This document shows positions 16,649 through 26,562 of a stretch of DNA of 64,000 nt, in pieces. The position numbers and the translations under genes are program-made. The notes below the pieces were generated by a model. That model saw only the letters and a list, made by a program, of their open reading frames with translations, did not search any database and was not told the DNA's origin. The DNA is from Nitrosomonas sp. GTDB lineage: Bacteria; Pseudomonadota; Gammaproteobacteria; Burkholderiales; Nitrosomonadaceae. The DNA lies in assembly GCA_019635215.1 (NCBI GenBank), contig JAHBZZ010000017.1, positions 1 to 64,000 on the forward strand, given 5' to 3'. Within the stretch, counting starts at the first letter, position 1. Each line of letters starts with the position of its first letter.

Positions 16649-18940
16649 CTAACTGAGGATTGCTTCTAAAAATTTTTCAAAATTATCAGCTTTCTCTAGT
16701 GCGTAGCTAACTTCTGACATCGGTATCAGCATCTTATAACGCCGCTGTGACCCTTGCCCCTTCCAAGGCACCTCTCCCAAGATATGATTCTCCAACAGTG
16801 CTGGAAGTACCTCCTCAAAGAAAACAGAAGCCCCCCCCTTGCCAAGGCGGATTCGAATAACTTCTTCATCGACAAAAGTACTTCTGAGGAACACTCTTAG
16901 GAACTTCTCAAATATTTTAATTCGATCATCAAATAAAATATTTTCAATTTTTAATGCTGGCTGGCTATCTTCAGTCTGTGCACCAGCTTTCAGTAACCAT
17001 TCAGCAATGAGTGCTGGATTAAACGTATGTTCCTCTTCAGGGGCCAGAATTAGCGATTCGATCTTTGAGTTTTTAAAGCTACAGCCTGAAAGGCCATTAC
17101 CCTTTTCCGTTTCAAGTCGTTCAAACTCGCAATGAATAAATTCCACTTCAGAGAAACTGCTTTTCGATGTTGCAGTTGGTTGAAAATGACAGTTTTCAAA
17201 CAGTATTTTCCGGAGTGTTCGACCAGTAAGTGCACCTGATGAAAGAAACATGTCCTTCAGTACGATAGCATCGTCGAGCTTCTGGAAACATTCAGCTAAG
17301 CGAATCAAAAGTGAACCGCTATTCTCTTTACAAAATGAGAATCCAGTTTCGGATTCATTGATAGCCATTAAACAAGCTAGTATTGGCTGAAGATTAACAT
17401 GATGGCGAGTCAAGTGTTGAATAGCTTGTTCGACCGTTGCAATCGGAACAAGATTGACAGAAAGAAACGCTTGCAACTCAGTACGACCTCCCTTTGATAA
17501 CAATAGTCCAAGACCTTCACCGAGGAAAAAGTTCTGAAAATCCTCGTGATCAAACGAGATTGCTTCACGTCGTGACGTATCCGTGGAAAGTAAAGAATGC
17601 TGTTTGAGACGCTCCTTTATTTGGCGAATATCAGTTGCTCTTTTTTTGCTTTCTTCGGAAAACATGTCCACAAGAACATCCAATACATCATATCGTAATG
17701 AGTTTGTAGATGTTTGCCACATTTCCAATGCAATATGTGAAAGTAATTGATGATGCTCTTCGGACTTGAGTAGCGGTTCCTTTATTTCGCCTGATATCCT
17801 CGACAGCCATTTCTCCGTTGCTTCTCGTTTTACGATTGCATCCACAAAAGTAAAAAAATAATCATGCGGGTTTTGAACTAGTAACTCTGCAAGTTCTGTT
17901 CGGTCTGATAGGTTCATCGCCACATCAAAGAGACGTCGAATTAATACTGCCCGTGTTAGAAGGGGATGAGTAGGACCTAGTTTAGTGACCACAGTTTCGT
18001 AAATTTCTTCAGGTGCATTTGCTTTGCGTAGAGTGCCATATTTGCAGAACTGTTCTTTATTCCAGCGTGATATTGCTAGTCGAGAGAAAGATGCCGATTG
18101 ATCTCCAATTGCGTCAAGCAGTTTTGCTTGCGTCTTGAAGCTCAAGTATTCGAAAAATGCCTTACGCGCTGCGATGAATACTGTTCCCGATGATTCTAAG
18201 GTTTGGACCAAATTACCAAGCGCGGAGATAGCTTCCCCTTTTGATCCCTCGACAAGCATCTCCTCGTAGCCATCGAATGCGGGCACAACAACACCCATGC
18301 GCACAAGTTGTATAAACGCATCGAAGTAAAGATAATTAAAGCGCCATTTGTTGACTAGGGTAGCAATCACCGCGTCATCAAAAGTAAGAAACGCTCTACC
18401 ATTCAGAGGAATAGGAACCACGAGCGAATCGACAGACTTACTCTTATATTTTATAGCTTGTTGACGCGCCATCTTGTTGATAATTGTTGACTTTCCCTCA
18501 CCAGCATCTGATGTAATATACAACACTGAGGTTGCTCCTGGCAGGGGATTCGACGCTTTGTCCAATAGCGTAGCTACTACATCACTGATTGGTTGATCGT
18601 AGTCGTCAGCTTTCATTGCAGATAGATCAGGTGACAAAAATCCAGAAGGTTCAACGAATGGTGATTTTGCTTCTACTTCAGGTGTAAGAGTTGTACTCGC
18701 AATGATGCGGTCGGCGAGTTGAGGAAGCCGAGCAACACGATTGATTAGCCATCTCCTTGCTGGATATTCTTGTCCATTTTCACCAATCAACAGTTCTCGA
18801 TTAGGACCTGATGAATACTTGATAGTAACGTCTATAAGCTCGTCCCTTATCTGCGCCACCACCTTCCCGATGCGAACATCCACATCAGATGGCTCATCAG
18901 CAAATGCACTGATGATTCTTTTGAATTCATTAATATCCAT
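16649..18940 (-). CDS. NACHT-type STAND NTPase with pentapeptide-like C-terminal segment
   Basis: The 763-residue protein starts at the ATG at 18940, preceded by AGGAGAG; the frame runs further up but that part overlaps the NYN gene. An N-terminal domain of about 110 residues is unassigned. The NTPase follows with Walker A SDAGEGKS (144-151) and Walker B VVVPAFDGYEEM (217-228), whose D-G-x-E-E form is typical of NACHT. A helical region and an ILFENCHF / VEFIHCEF / SGCSFKNSKI stretch near residues 560-630 look like degenerate pentapeptide repeats. NACHT proteins sense phage components and trigger an effector. Here no effector domain is visible in the protein, and the NYN nuclease encoded 11 bp upstream is the likely one. 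Confidence 0.72.
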   Translation of the reverse strand: MDINEFKRIISAFADEPSDVDVRIGKVVAQIRDELIDVTIKYSSGPNRELLIGENGQEYPARRWLINRVARLPQLADRIIASTTLTPEVEAKSPFVEPSGFLSPDLSAMKADDYDQPISDVVATLLDKASNPLPGATSVLYITSDAGEGKSTIINKMARQQAIKYKSKSVDSLVVPIPLNGRAFLTFDDAVIATLVNKWRFNYLYFDAFIQLVRMGVVVPAFDGYEEMLVEGSKGEAISALGNLVQTLESSGTVFIAARKAFFEYLSFKTQAKLLDAIGDQSASFSRLAISRWNKEQFCKYGTLRKANAPEEIYETVVTKLGPTHPLLTRAVLIRRLFDVAMNLSDRTELAELLVQNPHDYFFTFVDAIVKREATEKWLSRISGEIKEPLLKSEEHHQLLSHIALEMWQTSTNSLRYDVLDVLVDMFSEESKKRATDIRQIKERLKQHSLLSTDTSRREAISFDHEDFQNFFLGEGLGLLLSKGGRTELQAFLSVNLVPIATVEQAIQHLTRHHVNLQPILACLMAINESETGFSFCKENSGSLLIRLAECFQKLDDAIVLKDMFLSSGALTGRTLRKILFENCHFQPTATSKSSFSEVEFIHCEFERLETEKGNGLSGCSFKNSKIESLILAPEEEHTFNPALIAEWLLKAGAQTEDSQPALKIENILFDDRIKIFEKFLRVFLRSTFVDEEVIRIRLGKGGASVFFEEVLPALLENHILGEVPWKGQGSQRRYKMLIPMSEVSYALEKADNFEKFLEAILS

Positions 18941-18951
18941 TGACCGCTCTC

Positions 18952-19686
18952 CTAAACACTTAATTGTTTGTAATGCCGTACCATCTGTCCTCCGAGAGTC
19001 CTTATAAGATGTTTTTGGGTTGTCCAGCCGGCTTTGGTATGTATGTGGATAACTGAGCACCCTGCTCGTAGAGCAAGGAGCACTCCAGGCCACATATCTG
19101 TATCCGAGGATACGATCACGATTTCTTTTGCTTTCTCAGAAAGTACCTGAAAAGCGATATCTGCAACAATGAGGGTATCGACCATTTTTTGTTCGTCACG
19201 AACAAACAAATTTCCCAGTCGGTTTGCGCATACTCCATTTCCACAAGCTGTGTTATGCATGAGCCCAGTGAAATGTTTAAATGAACACGCACTAGGATTT
19301 GCGCACTGAGCCCATGGCGCTGATCGTGTTCGAAATTTCCTTAAATCGCGTTCTTTAACAAGTGTTTCTTCTAATGGAATAGTCAGTCCAATCGGTTTAT
19401 CAGCCAACTCAACAGTTAGCTTGAGTTGAATATTCGATCCAGCATGAACAGTGCCAACGTATGTTGGCGAGAAAGCGTGAATATCAGGAACAAGACGTTG
19501 CGCGCTATTGGTTAGTAGTCCGCGAGATCTCCAGCCACCATATAGCCGGACGTCCATTTCAGAGTATCGAAATGAAACCTGACCAGAAATTAAGGGGGTG
19601 AGTACTTTCGCAAAATTGACAGGTCCTGGACTCCTTAGACTTAGCTCAACATTATCGTAGTCAACTAAAACCATCAATTTGGACAA
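18952..19686 (-). CDS. NYN-domain (PIN-like) ribonuclease with Cys4 insert
   Basis: The 244-residue protein has the NYN acidic residues: VLVDYDNVE (Asp9, Asp11), DEQKMVDTLIVADI (Asp170) and IVSSDTDMWPG (Asp195, Asp197). NYN proteins are metal-dependent RNases of the PIN superfamily. Between residues 128 and 153, four cysteines (CANPSAC ... CGNGVC) form a probable zinc-binding insert not found in ordinary short NYN proteins. The start is likely the TTG at 19686, because GAGG lies six bases upstream; an ATG at 19674 is the alternative. It is the first gene of a two-gene operon with the NACHT ATPase. Confidence 0.75.
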   Translation of the reverse strand: MSKLMVLVDYDNVELSLRSPGPVNFAKVLTPLISGQVSFRYSEMDVRLYGGWRSRGLLTNSAQRLVPDIHAFSPTYVGTVHAGSNIQLKLTVELADKPIGLTIPLEETLVKERDLRKFRTRSAPWAQCANPSACSFKHFTGLMHNTACGNGVCANRLGNLFVRDEQKMVDTLIVADIAFQVLSEKAKEIVIVSSDTDMWPGVLLALRAGCSVIHIHTKAGWTTQKHLIRTLGGQMVRHYKQLSV

Positions 19687-20231
19687 ATATCACCTCTATT
19701 AAGACTGCTCAACTTCTTAAGTTCAGGAGCGTATAGATTCGGGAAAAAACAAGCTTATGTAATTGTTTCCAATTTTATCAATTCCCGCTGCTACTTAGTA
19801 GTATTAACAAATGTTTCTAGCCATGAAATTTTAGGGAGCTGTCGGAAAATTCAGATAAGCTGGAAAAAAAGAATCCAGTGACAAGACACCATAAAGTCAC
19901 AGAATTAAAAGAAAATTTATTCTATGGGGATATTTTCTATGCTAAATTTGCCTAATTAGGGGACGGATTTAGCCTATGAGATTGATAAATTATGGCAGAT
20001 TAATAGCTGAGAAATTCTCGGTTAATTGATTTTGTTGTAATAATTATTAAATAATTGGCATTCCGACTATTTTCCGATCATCCATTCTGGAATCCTTTTA
20101 GGGATTTGCAGTGGATTACTTCTGACCGATAGCGTCAGCTCTAGCAAAGGGTCAAAAGAAGCCATTTGGGTGGAGTCAAAGATCAATTATGAGCGATGCC
20201 TTTTACTAGAATATTGTAGAAAAGCAAGAAA
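19687..20231. other. Gap without a recognised gene
   Basis: This AT-rich sequence has no convincing coding frame. It contains the promoter and GAGGTGAT ribosome-binding site of the NYN-NACHT operon at its left end. Confidence 0.45.
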
Positions 20232-20630
20232 CTATGTGGTATCGGTAAACTTCGATATGACCTCATTCAACACCAAGGGCACCGACAGTGCAGAAATTTT
20301 CCGCAGAATTACCTCTTTGCATTTAGCTCCCTCTAGCCACCGATATACTTGCCTAGCACTTTTACCGAGTTCATGCGCTAATTTGGCAACTGTCCACCCC
20401 TGATCAATCAGAGCATTTAGTTCATCCGCGACAGAAGTGGCATCTAAATTTGAGGCTGCCTTTGCAGTTTTATCAACATAAGCTTCAATTTCAAGCTTGC
20501 AAACCTTCAGATCAGTTATCCATCCCATACTTTGTGGTCGGGGTATGGCTGTTGCAGATAGTTGAACAGCAGTACTTAATCCAGCACCCACAAGTAAATT
20601 GAGATGCTCTGATTGAAATAGTGCCGTCAA
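20232..20630 (-). pseudogene. Chimeric relic: SIR2-like N-terminus joined to an HTH-like C-terminus
   Basis: Reading starts SEHLNLLVGAGLSTAVQ, the nucleotide-binding GAGxS motif of SIR2-like proteins, and runs about 60 residues. At about residue 62 it changes to an unrelated sequence with a helix-turn-helix (WTVAKLAHELGKSARQVYRWLEG). A complete SIR2 domain needs over 200 residues, so the enzyme part is gone. The frame also continues upstream of the assumed start (IEPWLTALF) without a good initiation site. It reads as two gene fragments fused by deletion; a new small HTH protein is possible but unlikely. Confidence 0.5.
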
Positions 20631-20638
20631 CCATGGCT

Positions 20639-20866
20639 CTATCCTTGCTGAAACTCGATATTATTTTCGTTAAGTATTATTTTTACGGATATTTTTCTCT
20701 CATCTTCTTCGGCAACACTATCTTCTGCATTTTGCAGAAGTTCCCAAGCCCAACGACCTTGATTATTCTCAACAGTTAAATCTAAGTCATGCAAACGCTT
20801 AATTATTTTGTCGGCAATTGAGCGATTGCCATCTTCTTTTCTGCCTTCTTCAATTGAGCTAATCAC
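20639..20866 (-). pseudogene. GHKL-ATPase (Hsp90/sacsin-like) N-terminal fragment
   Basis: The 75-residue frame contains DKIIKRLHDLDLTVENNQGRW, then AWELLQNAEDSVAEEDERK and IILNENNIEFQQG. That is the first part of a GHKL ATP-binding domain with its ELLQNA-D motif. It stops where the G-box region should begin. Proteins with this N-terminus are large and occur in defence islands. Only the start of one survives here, running directly into the SIR2-like fragment. Confidence 0.55.
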
Positions 20867-20894
20867 AAAAAAAATCCTTAATATCTATTAGCAA

Positions 20895-21240
20895 TCAGAA
20901 TTTGCCACCTTTCAATATCCAGAAGTTTCTACTTGGCTCAGTTACATCATAGCTATCATACGATATCCAATCCCGCTCCCGCTCCCGTAGCTCATACTGC
21001 CAAAACGATTGGGATGCCTCCAATAAGGGCTGAATGGGGCGACTAATTCCGGCGTTAACTGAGAAGCCTTCAGTCTCTAGCGCTTTTAATGCCTGCGTAT
21101 CGTATGGCAATTGTGAAAGATCAGCAAGTAGGCAATCAAATGGTTATATTTAATGATCTTCAATTGGTTGTCTCGAACATTAGACTTTGGTGTCGGTTGT
21201 TTAAACGCACCCAAAAATGGGATTTGGATTTGGCTTCGGA
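20895..21240 (-). pseudogene. Tn3-family transposase C-terminal remnant, frameshifted
   Basis: The minus strand reads NQLKIIKYNHLIAYLLIFHNCHT (about 21172-21105) and, after a frame change, YDTQALKALETEGFSVNA (about 21105-21045). Both are the conserved end of Tn3-type transposases. The sequence following SVNA (SRPIQPLLEASQSFWQYEL..., stop at 20895) is unrelated and unrecognised. It is a dead fragment, probably left by a Tn3-type insertion at the edge of the restriction locus. Confidence 0.6.
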
Positions 21241-23352
21241 TCATGTGTTAGATGTGTCTCCGAGTTGTTTTTCGAGGGCTTGTCGCACCAACCCGATTAC
21301 ATAGGGCAACTCCTCCAAGGAGGACAGCCCCACTTCCACATCACCATTACCCCACCGACCTAATCTGGTTACATCCTTGCATAGCCCTTTGGGATCGCTG
21401 ATCTCCGCAAAACTCATATTCAATGAGAGTCGCAGACGCTTTGCCTGTGGCACAATGTCCACAAAGTTGGTTTCAGCCTTATAGGCCACATACAACTTCA
21501 GAAATTCCTCACTGACGCATGGATCGAGCGCCAGTACTTCCTTGCGAAACGCCTCGAACAGAGAGAGCATTGCCGGTGTAATCAGGTGTGGATGATCGTC
21601 TATCGTATAGCTTGAGGAAGGCTCAGCCCTGGGGCGATAAGCTGCCAAAATAGCGTCGTCTAACTTCGGTGATTCCCAAACTTGCACGGCGAGTTTGGCG
21701 AGACGCTTAGCTCTCTCAATGATCGTACTTTCGTCCCAAACATGAACCTGACCGAGCCCTTGATTTACCTTGAGAGGGCTCTGCCTGAAGCCTCCATCCA
21801 TGTCGCGTTTTACAATAAATGGTCGGTCACTGTATTCCGAATTGTAACCAGTGAGTGTCAGATTGCCCAAGGTGTGTAACCAGGTTTGCTGGATACGTTT
21901 CCATTCGGCTCCCAGAGATTCTTGCCACGCAGTATTCAGGTTTTCATTTTGCGGTAGGATGTGCTCCACGGTGTATTCATCCACTGGCACCACTTCCTTG
22001 CGCCCGTGGTTCTCGAATCGACGCAGCCAATAACTGCGACTGCGGAAATTGTAGAGATCACGAGTCTGAATATCGCGTACATATTCATCGTCACTTGGAA
22101 AACGTCGGTATGAAGGAAGTAGCAGAAAGTGGGCGGCGATACTCTCCAGATAACGGTCTTTCTTTAGTGCCTTGCTAAAGGTAGCAAAAGTTTTGTTCAT
22201 CGAATTAGTGGGTATGGCACAAACTGCACGGCGAAACACATAGGCTTCAACCCAACGCACCGCGCTCACAAAATCCGACTTACTCAAGTACTGTGTAGCG
22301 TAGTCGCGATACAGTTCCAGTAGGAATGGATAAGCCACATCGACTTTCAGTTCGCGCAGGTCATGAAACGCCCGATTCAGTTCGTGGTCGATCTCCTTGC
22401 CCAAAGCCATTGCGCAAAAATAGCGCGAATAATCTCGGATTGTACTGACCAGCATTTCTACATGACTGTCATCACTCACAGCACCGGCCCTTGTCTCTCG
22501 GGCATGGGTCTTAAACGCTTCATACACGGCATTGGTGTTGGGAATTTCGCCCGACATCACAGTCAAGTAATGACGCATGAAGCCATCAAAATGAGTACCG
22601 TAAGCTTCTTGCCCGAAATCCATCTCTATAGGACGCCAAAATTGTTCATAGAGGCGCGTTTGCAGCGCAGGCTCTAGCCCCATCAATATGAAATTGCGAA
22701 TCAAGTCAGCCTGGCTCAACTCTTTTCCTGTCGAGTTCATGCTCTCAAAAATGAGCTGCGGATTATCCTGATCGCGGTTCAGAGCAATATCAACCACCAC
22801 CAGCTTAGCCAATCCCTTGCAGAGAGTCGGCAAATTCACCACGTCGCTCTTGATCCACTTCTGAAAAGCGGCATAATTCTCAGATACGCGCAAAGAATGA
22901 TTATCAGGCTGCGGGTGCTTGCCTACCAACGCGGTCAGTGTGTCTTTGTCGGTTTGTGACAACAAAAGTTTGAAATGCCTTTCACCGATTTCCTCTGGAT
23001 TTAACAGGAAATAGTTACGAATCTTTCGTTGGGAGAAGCCTTCGAACGGTTCCGTTTCACCTACCGCTTCGGCCAGCGCCGTCAGCAACAGCGATACAGT
23101 AGTGAGGCGTTGCTGTCCATCAATGACCAGCAAAGGCGCTTGATGTGTAACCTGCGATAGCCCGCTCTCCACATAGACTATGGACCCAATGAAATGAACG
23201 GGAATATGATCGTTTCTTCCACAGCGGACAACATCTTCCCACAGTTGCCGACACTCTTTCTCGGTCCACGAATATGTGCGTTGGTAGATGGGAATGACGA
23301 ATTGCGGTGACTTCTTTAAGAAATCAAGGAGTTTGGCTTCGGTGGCTTTCAT
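21241..23352 (-). CDS. DUF262/DUF1524 protein, GmrSD-type IV restriction enzyme
   Basis: The 703-residue protein has an N-terminal DUF262 NTPase/DGQQR domain (PIYQRTYSW at 21-29, VIDGQQRLTT at 76-85, FESMNSTGK at 202-210). An HNH nuclease-like DUF1524 domain follows (VEHILPQN at 462-469, LGNLTLTGYNSEYSDRPF at 495-512). A C-terminal domain of about 120 residues resembles the DUF5655 type. Fused GmrS-GmrD-like enzymes cut DNA carrying modified (often glucosylated) cytosines, giving defence against phages with modified genomes. AAGGA precedes the ATG. The gene lies 87 bp downstream of hsdR and may share its transcript. Confidence 0.88.
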   Translation of the reverse strand: MKATEAKLLDFLKKSPQFVIPIYQRTYSWTEKECRQLWEDVVRCGRNDHIPVHFIGSIVYVESGLSQVTHQAPLLVIDGQQRLTTVSLLLTALAEAVGETEPFEGFSQRKIRNYFLLNPEEIGERHFKLLLSQTDKDTLTALVGKHPQPDNHSLRVSENYAAFQKWIKSDVVNLPTLCKGLAKLVVVDIALNRDQDNPQLIFESMNSTGKELSQADLIRNFILMGLEPALQTRLYEQFWRPIEMDFGQEAYGTHFDGFMRHYLTVMSGEIPNTNAVYEAFKTHARETRAGAVSDDSHVEMLVSTIRDYSRYFCAMALGKEIDHELNRAFHDLRELKVDVAYPFLLELYRDYATQYLSKSDFVSAVRWVEAYVFRRAVCAIPTNSMNKTFATFSKALKKDRYLESIAAHFLLLPSYRRFPSDDEYVRDIQTRDLYNFRSRSYWLRRFENHGRKEVVPVDEYTVEHILPQNENLNTAWQESLGAEWKRIQQTWLHTLGNLTLTGYNSEYSDRPFIVKRDMDGGFRQSPLKVNQGLGQVHVWDESTIIERAKRLAKLAVQVWESPKLDDAILAAYRPRAEPSSSYTIDDHPHLITPAMLSLFEAFRKEVLALDPCVSEEFLKLYVAYKAETNFVDIVPQAKRLRLSLNMSFAEISDPKGLCKDVTRLGRWGNGDVEVGLSSLEELPYVIGLVRQALEKQLGDTSNT

Positions 23353-23439
23353 GTGCGTTATCCTTATCTAAATATCTATCACTAATGTTTTTTCAACCGC
23401 TATACGCCACCCTGCTCCCCCAATACAGTCCAGTCATAT

Positions 23440-26400
23440 TCATGGGTGTCCTTCCGATCGCTCCCTAAGCGCCTCATAAAGTTGCGCCGGGCCGAGCAAA
23501 ATATCCCGCAAACCGCTTCGCACCTTTTCTGACTCCAAGGCTTGTTTGCTCATGGTGCTATGGGCAGCCAAGGCATCCATAATGGCATTCATCAACTCGT
23601 TGGATAGGTCAGGCGAGTTGGCAAACTGTTGTTTGGTGTTGTTGGCAGCTTGCTGAACAAGTGTTTTCGATTCCAGCAACTTACCCTTGATGACATTGTT
23701 AACATAAATAAGCTGATCGTCATCGGACAATTCACCATCAAACAAATCGTTCACCTTGGCAATAATTTCCGCCAGATATGCTGTTTCCTTTTCCTGCACT
23801 TGCCCTGTACCTGCACCTTCCATTGGTGTCAGTTTTGGATATTCGCCATCGACCAGGGCTAACGTCCGCTTTCCCTCAGCTTTCAAGTTATGGTGCGTCA
23901 GCATGACCTTGGAGAGATCAAGTCCTTCACGTTCCCGCCCGAATTCCAGCAGTGGAATCAATCTTTTGTAGAAGATAAAACGTTTCTCAATGGCGGTGTT
24001 GCCATAGTCAAATATCTGGGAAAGGAACGCATACAGTCGTTGGAATGCACCCATATCATGCTTGAACAGGATAAGCGCGTTCATTTCGTTCTTAGCATCT
24101 TCGGCTGCTTTGCTATCTTCCTTGGCATTGGCAGCTTTCAGCTTTTCCTGAGCCGCTTTATAACGATGCAAAATCCGTGCGACGACTGGCTCTAATGCTC
24201 CGGCCAGATCGCTTTGCTTGGACTTCGGGTTAAACTCCACCTCAACCACACGGTTGACTTCAAATTCATCATAAAAACCCGCCGCGTCCAGCTTCATGCG
24301 TAAATCATAAACCAGGTGCGGGTCGGTGACGTTGGCTAATTCTGCGGTTTCGTAATAGGCAAGAAAGGCAGCCAGAATTTCTTCGGGGTCATTCACGAAA
24401 TCCACCACATAGGTGGTATCTTTGCCCTGATGCGCGCGATTGAGGCGTGATAAGGTTTGCACCGCCGTAATACCTGCCAGCCGTTTATCGACATACATAC
24501 CGCACAACAGAGGTTGATCGAATCCGGTTTGAAACTTGTTGGCAACCAGCAGGATTTGATAGTCTTCTGTATTGAAAGCCTCACGGATACCCTGCCCCTT
24601 CAGGTTCGGGTTCATGGTCTTGCTGGTTTCGCTGAACGGCTCGCTGCCTGATTGGCTATCGTTGACCTCACCGGAAAACGCCACCAGCGTGCCGATTTTG
24701 TAACCTTGAGCTTTAATGTAGACATCAATCGCCAGCCGCCAGCGCACCGCTTCAATACGGCTACCGACCACCACCATAGCCTTAGCTTTGCCGTTCAGCA
24801 GTGGAGCTACATTTTCGCGGAAATGCTCAACCACCACCTGCACTTTCTGGCTGATATTGTAAGGATGCAGCCTGACCCAGCGCATAATGCCTTTCAGGGC
24901 TTCGTTACGCTCCACTTCTTTATCATCCAATTCTTTGCCATCATGCGCGAGTTTGAACGCCAGCTTGTAAGGCGTGTAATTTTGCAGCACATCGAGGATG
25001 AAGCCTTCTTCAATCGCTTGCCGCATCGAATAGACATGAAACGGCGCAGGTAGATTGTCCGCACCGGCTGGCAAATCAGGATTGGGCAATCGTCCAAACA
25101 GTTCAAGGGTTTTGGCTTTGGGTGTCGCGGTAAAGGCCACATAGGTAATGCCGCTTTCCGCCGCCCTGTTTTCCATTTGTGCGGCCAGTATGTCTTCGGT
25201 GCTGATTTCCCCGCCGTCGGCCAGCTCTTGCAATTCTTCCGCCGATAGCACGGCTTTCAGTTTGGCCGCCGCCTCTCCGGTTTGCGACGAATGCGCTTCA
25301 TCAGCAATTACAGCAAAGCGCTTACCGTGCGTTGCAGCCAGTTCCTGCACGGCCTTAAGCGCGAAAGGGAAAGTCTGGATGGTGCAAACCACAATTTTCT
25401 TGCCGCCGGACAGAGCCGCCGCCAATTCCGCACTTTTACTAGCGCCCTCCCCTTTGATCGTGGCGACCACGCCGGCGGTGCGCTCAAAATCGAAAATCGC
25501 TTCCTGTAACTGGTCATCCAGCACAGTGCGGTCAGAAACCACCAGCACGGTATCAAACAGTTTTTCATGGCTGGTATTGTGCAAATCGGCCAGAAAATGC
25601 GCCGACCATGCGATTGAATTGGTTTTGCCTGAGCCCGCCGAATGCTGGATCAAGTATTTACCGCCCGCGCCTTCCTGCAACACCGCCGCCAGCAGCTTGC
25701 GCGTTGCATCCAACTGATGAAAACGCGGGAAGATGATTTTCTTAATCTGTTTTTTCTCGTCCTTCTGCGTCACCAGATATCGGCCCAAAATCTCCAGCCA
25801 GCTATCCTTTGCCCAGATGTCTTCCCATAAATAAGCGGTGCGATGCCCTTGTTCGTTGGGTGGATTGCCCGCCGCGCCGTTATCGCCCCGGTTGAATGGT
25901 AAAAAGCGCGTTGCCGCGCCTTCCAGCCGCGTGGTCATATGCACTTCGCTATTGCTCACCGCGAAATGCACCAATGCCCCATTGGGGAAAGACAATAACG
26001 GTTCAGCGCTTCCCTGCCCCTTCGGGCGCGGTTCGCGGTCAAAACGGTATTGATCAATCGCATCCTCCACCGACTGAGTGAAGTTGGTTTTTAATTCCGC
26101 CGTGGCAACCGGAATCCCGTTCAGAAACAAACCCAAATCAAGCGCATTTTCATTGTGCAGCGAATAACGCAATTGCCGCACAACCCGCAGCCGATTAGCG
26201 GCGTATTTGACGAGAATATCCGGGTTCATAGCCAAAGCGGGTTTGAATTGGGCAAGCATGAGCGGTTGCCTAAGCCCAAGCAGTTCAATTCCGTGGCGTA
26301 AAACGTCTAACGTGCCGCGTTGGTTGAGTGAATCCCGCAGCCGCCCTAGCAATACATCCGCCGCTTGTGCGCCGTGATTCTTTTGCAAGGCTTCCCACGC

Positions 26401-26562
26401 CTTCGGTTGGGTATCCTGCACCCAAGCCAGCACATCCGCCGGAAATAACGCCCGTGTGCGGTCATAGTTTGCCGCATCGCCTTGCGAATAAAGCCAACCT
26501 CGACCAGCCAAGTAGTCGCAGATCTCAGTTTCAAGGTGGATTTCTTTATGTAGATTGCTCAT
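23440..26562 (-). CDS. hsdR: Type I restriction enzyme R subunit
   Basis: The 1040-residue protein has an N-terminal nuclease domain with Asp142 and the ELK pair (E157, K159), then an SF2 translocase with HSAGSGKT (307-314) and DEAH (421-424), followed by FTATPKAKTLELFG and QTGFDQPLLCGMYVDKRL motifs. It moves DNA past the HsdMS complex and cuts it at a distance. I start it at the ATG at 26562 (AAAGGAA upstream), overlapping the SH3-protein stop as ATGA; the longer frame to 26685 lies inside that gene. All motifs look intact. Confidence 0.95.
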   Translation of the reverse strand: MSNLHKEIHLETEICDYLAGRGWLYSQGDAANYDRTRALFPADVLAWVQDTQPKAWEALQKNHGAQAADVLLGRLRDSLNQRGTLDVLRHGIELLGLRQPLMLAQFKPALAMNPDILVKYAANRLRVVRQLRYSLHNENALDLGLFLNGIPVATAELKTNFTQSVEDAIDQYRFDREPRPKGQGSAEPLLSFPNGALVHFAVSNSEVHMTTRLEGAATRFLPFNRGDNGAAGNPPNEQGHRTAYLWEDIWAKDSWLEILGRYLVTQKDEKKQIKKIIFPRFHQLDATRKLLAAVLQEGAGGKYLIQHSAGSGKTNSIAWSAHFLADLHNTSHEKLFDTVLVVSDRTVLDDQLQEAIFDFERTAGVVATIKGEGASKSAELAAALSGGKKIVVCTIQTFPFALKAVQELAATHGKRFAVIADEAHSSQTGEAAAKLKAVLSAEELQELADGGEISTEDILAAQMENRAAESGITYVAFTATPKAKTLELFGRLPNPDLPAGADNLPAPFHVYSMRQAIEEGFILDVLQNYTPYKLAFKLAHDGKELDDKEVERNEALKGIMRWVRLHPYNISQKVQVVVEHFRENVAPLLNGKAKAMVVVGSRIEAVRWRLAIDVYIKAQGYKIGTLVAFSGEVNDSQSGSEPFSETSKTMNPNLKGQGIREAFNTEDYQILLVANKFQTGFDQPLLCGMYVDKRLAGITAVQTLSRLNRAHQGKDTTYVVDFVNDPEEILAAFLAYYETAELANVTDPHLVYDLRMKLDAAGFYDEFEVNRVVEVEFNPKSKQSDLAGALEPVVARILHRYKAAQEKLKAANAKEDSKAAEDAKNEMNALILFKHDMGAFQRLYAFLSQIFDYGNTAIEKRFIFYKRLIPLLEFGREREGLDLSKVMLTHHNLKAEGKRTLALVDGEYPKLTPMEGAGTGQVQEKETAYLAEIIAKVNDLFDGELSDDDQLIYVNNVIKGKLLESKTLVQQAANNTKQQFANSPDLSNELMNAIMDALAAHSTMSKQALESEKVRSGLRDILLGPAQLYEALRERSEGHP

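Noticed and set aside
18941..19093. Longer NACHT protein starting at 19093
   Set aside because: The extra 51 residues overlap the NYN gene out of frame and do not read like protein, and a good ribosome-binding site precedes 18940.
20170..20403. Plus-strand frame opposite the SIR2/HTH relic
   Set aside because: It has no recognisable motif, and the opposite strand carries a clear HTH segment.
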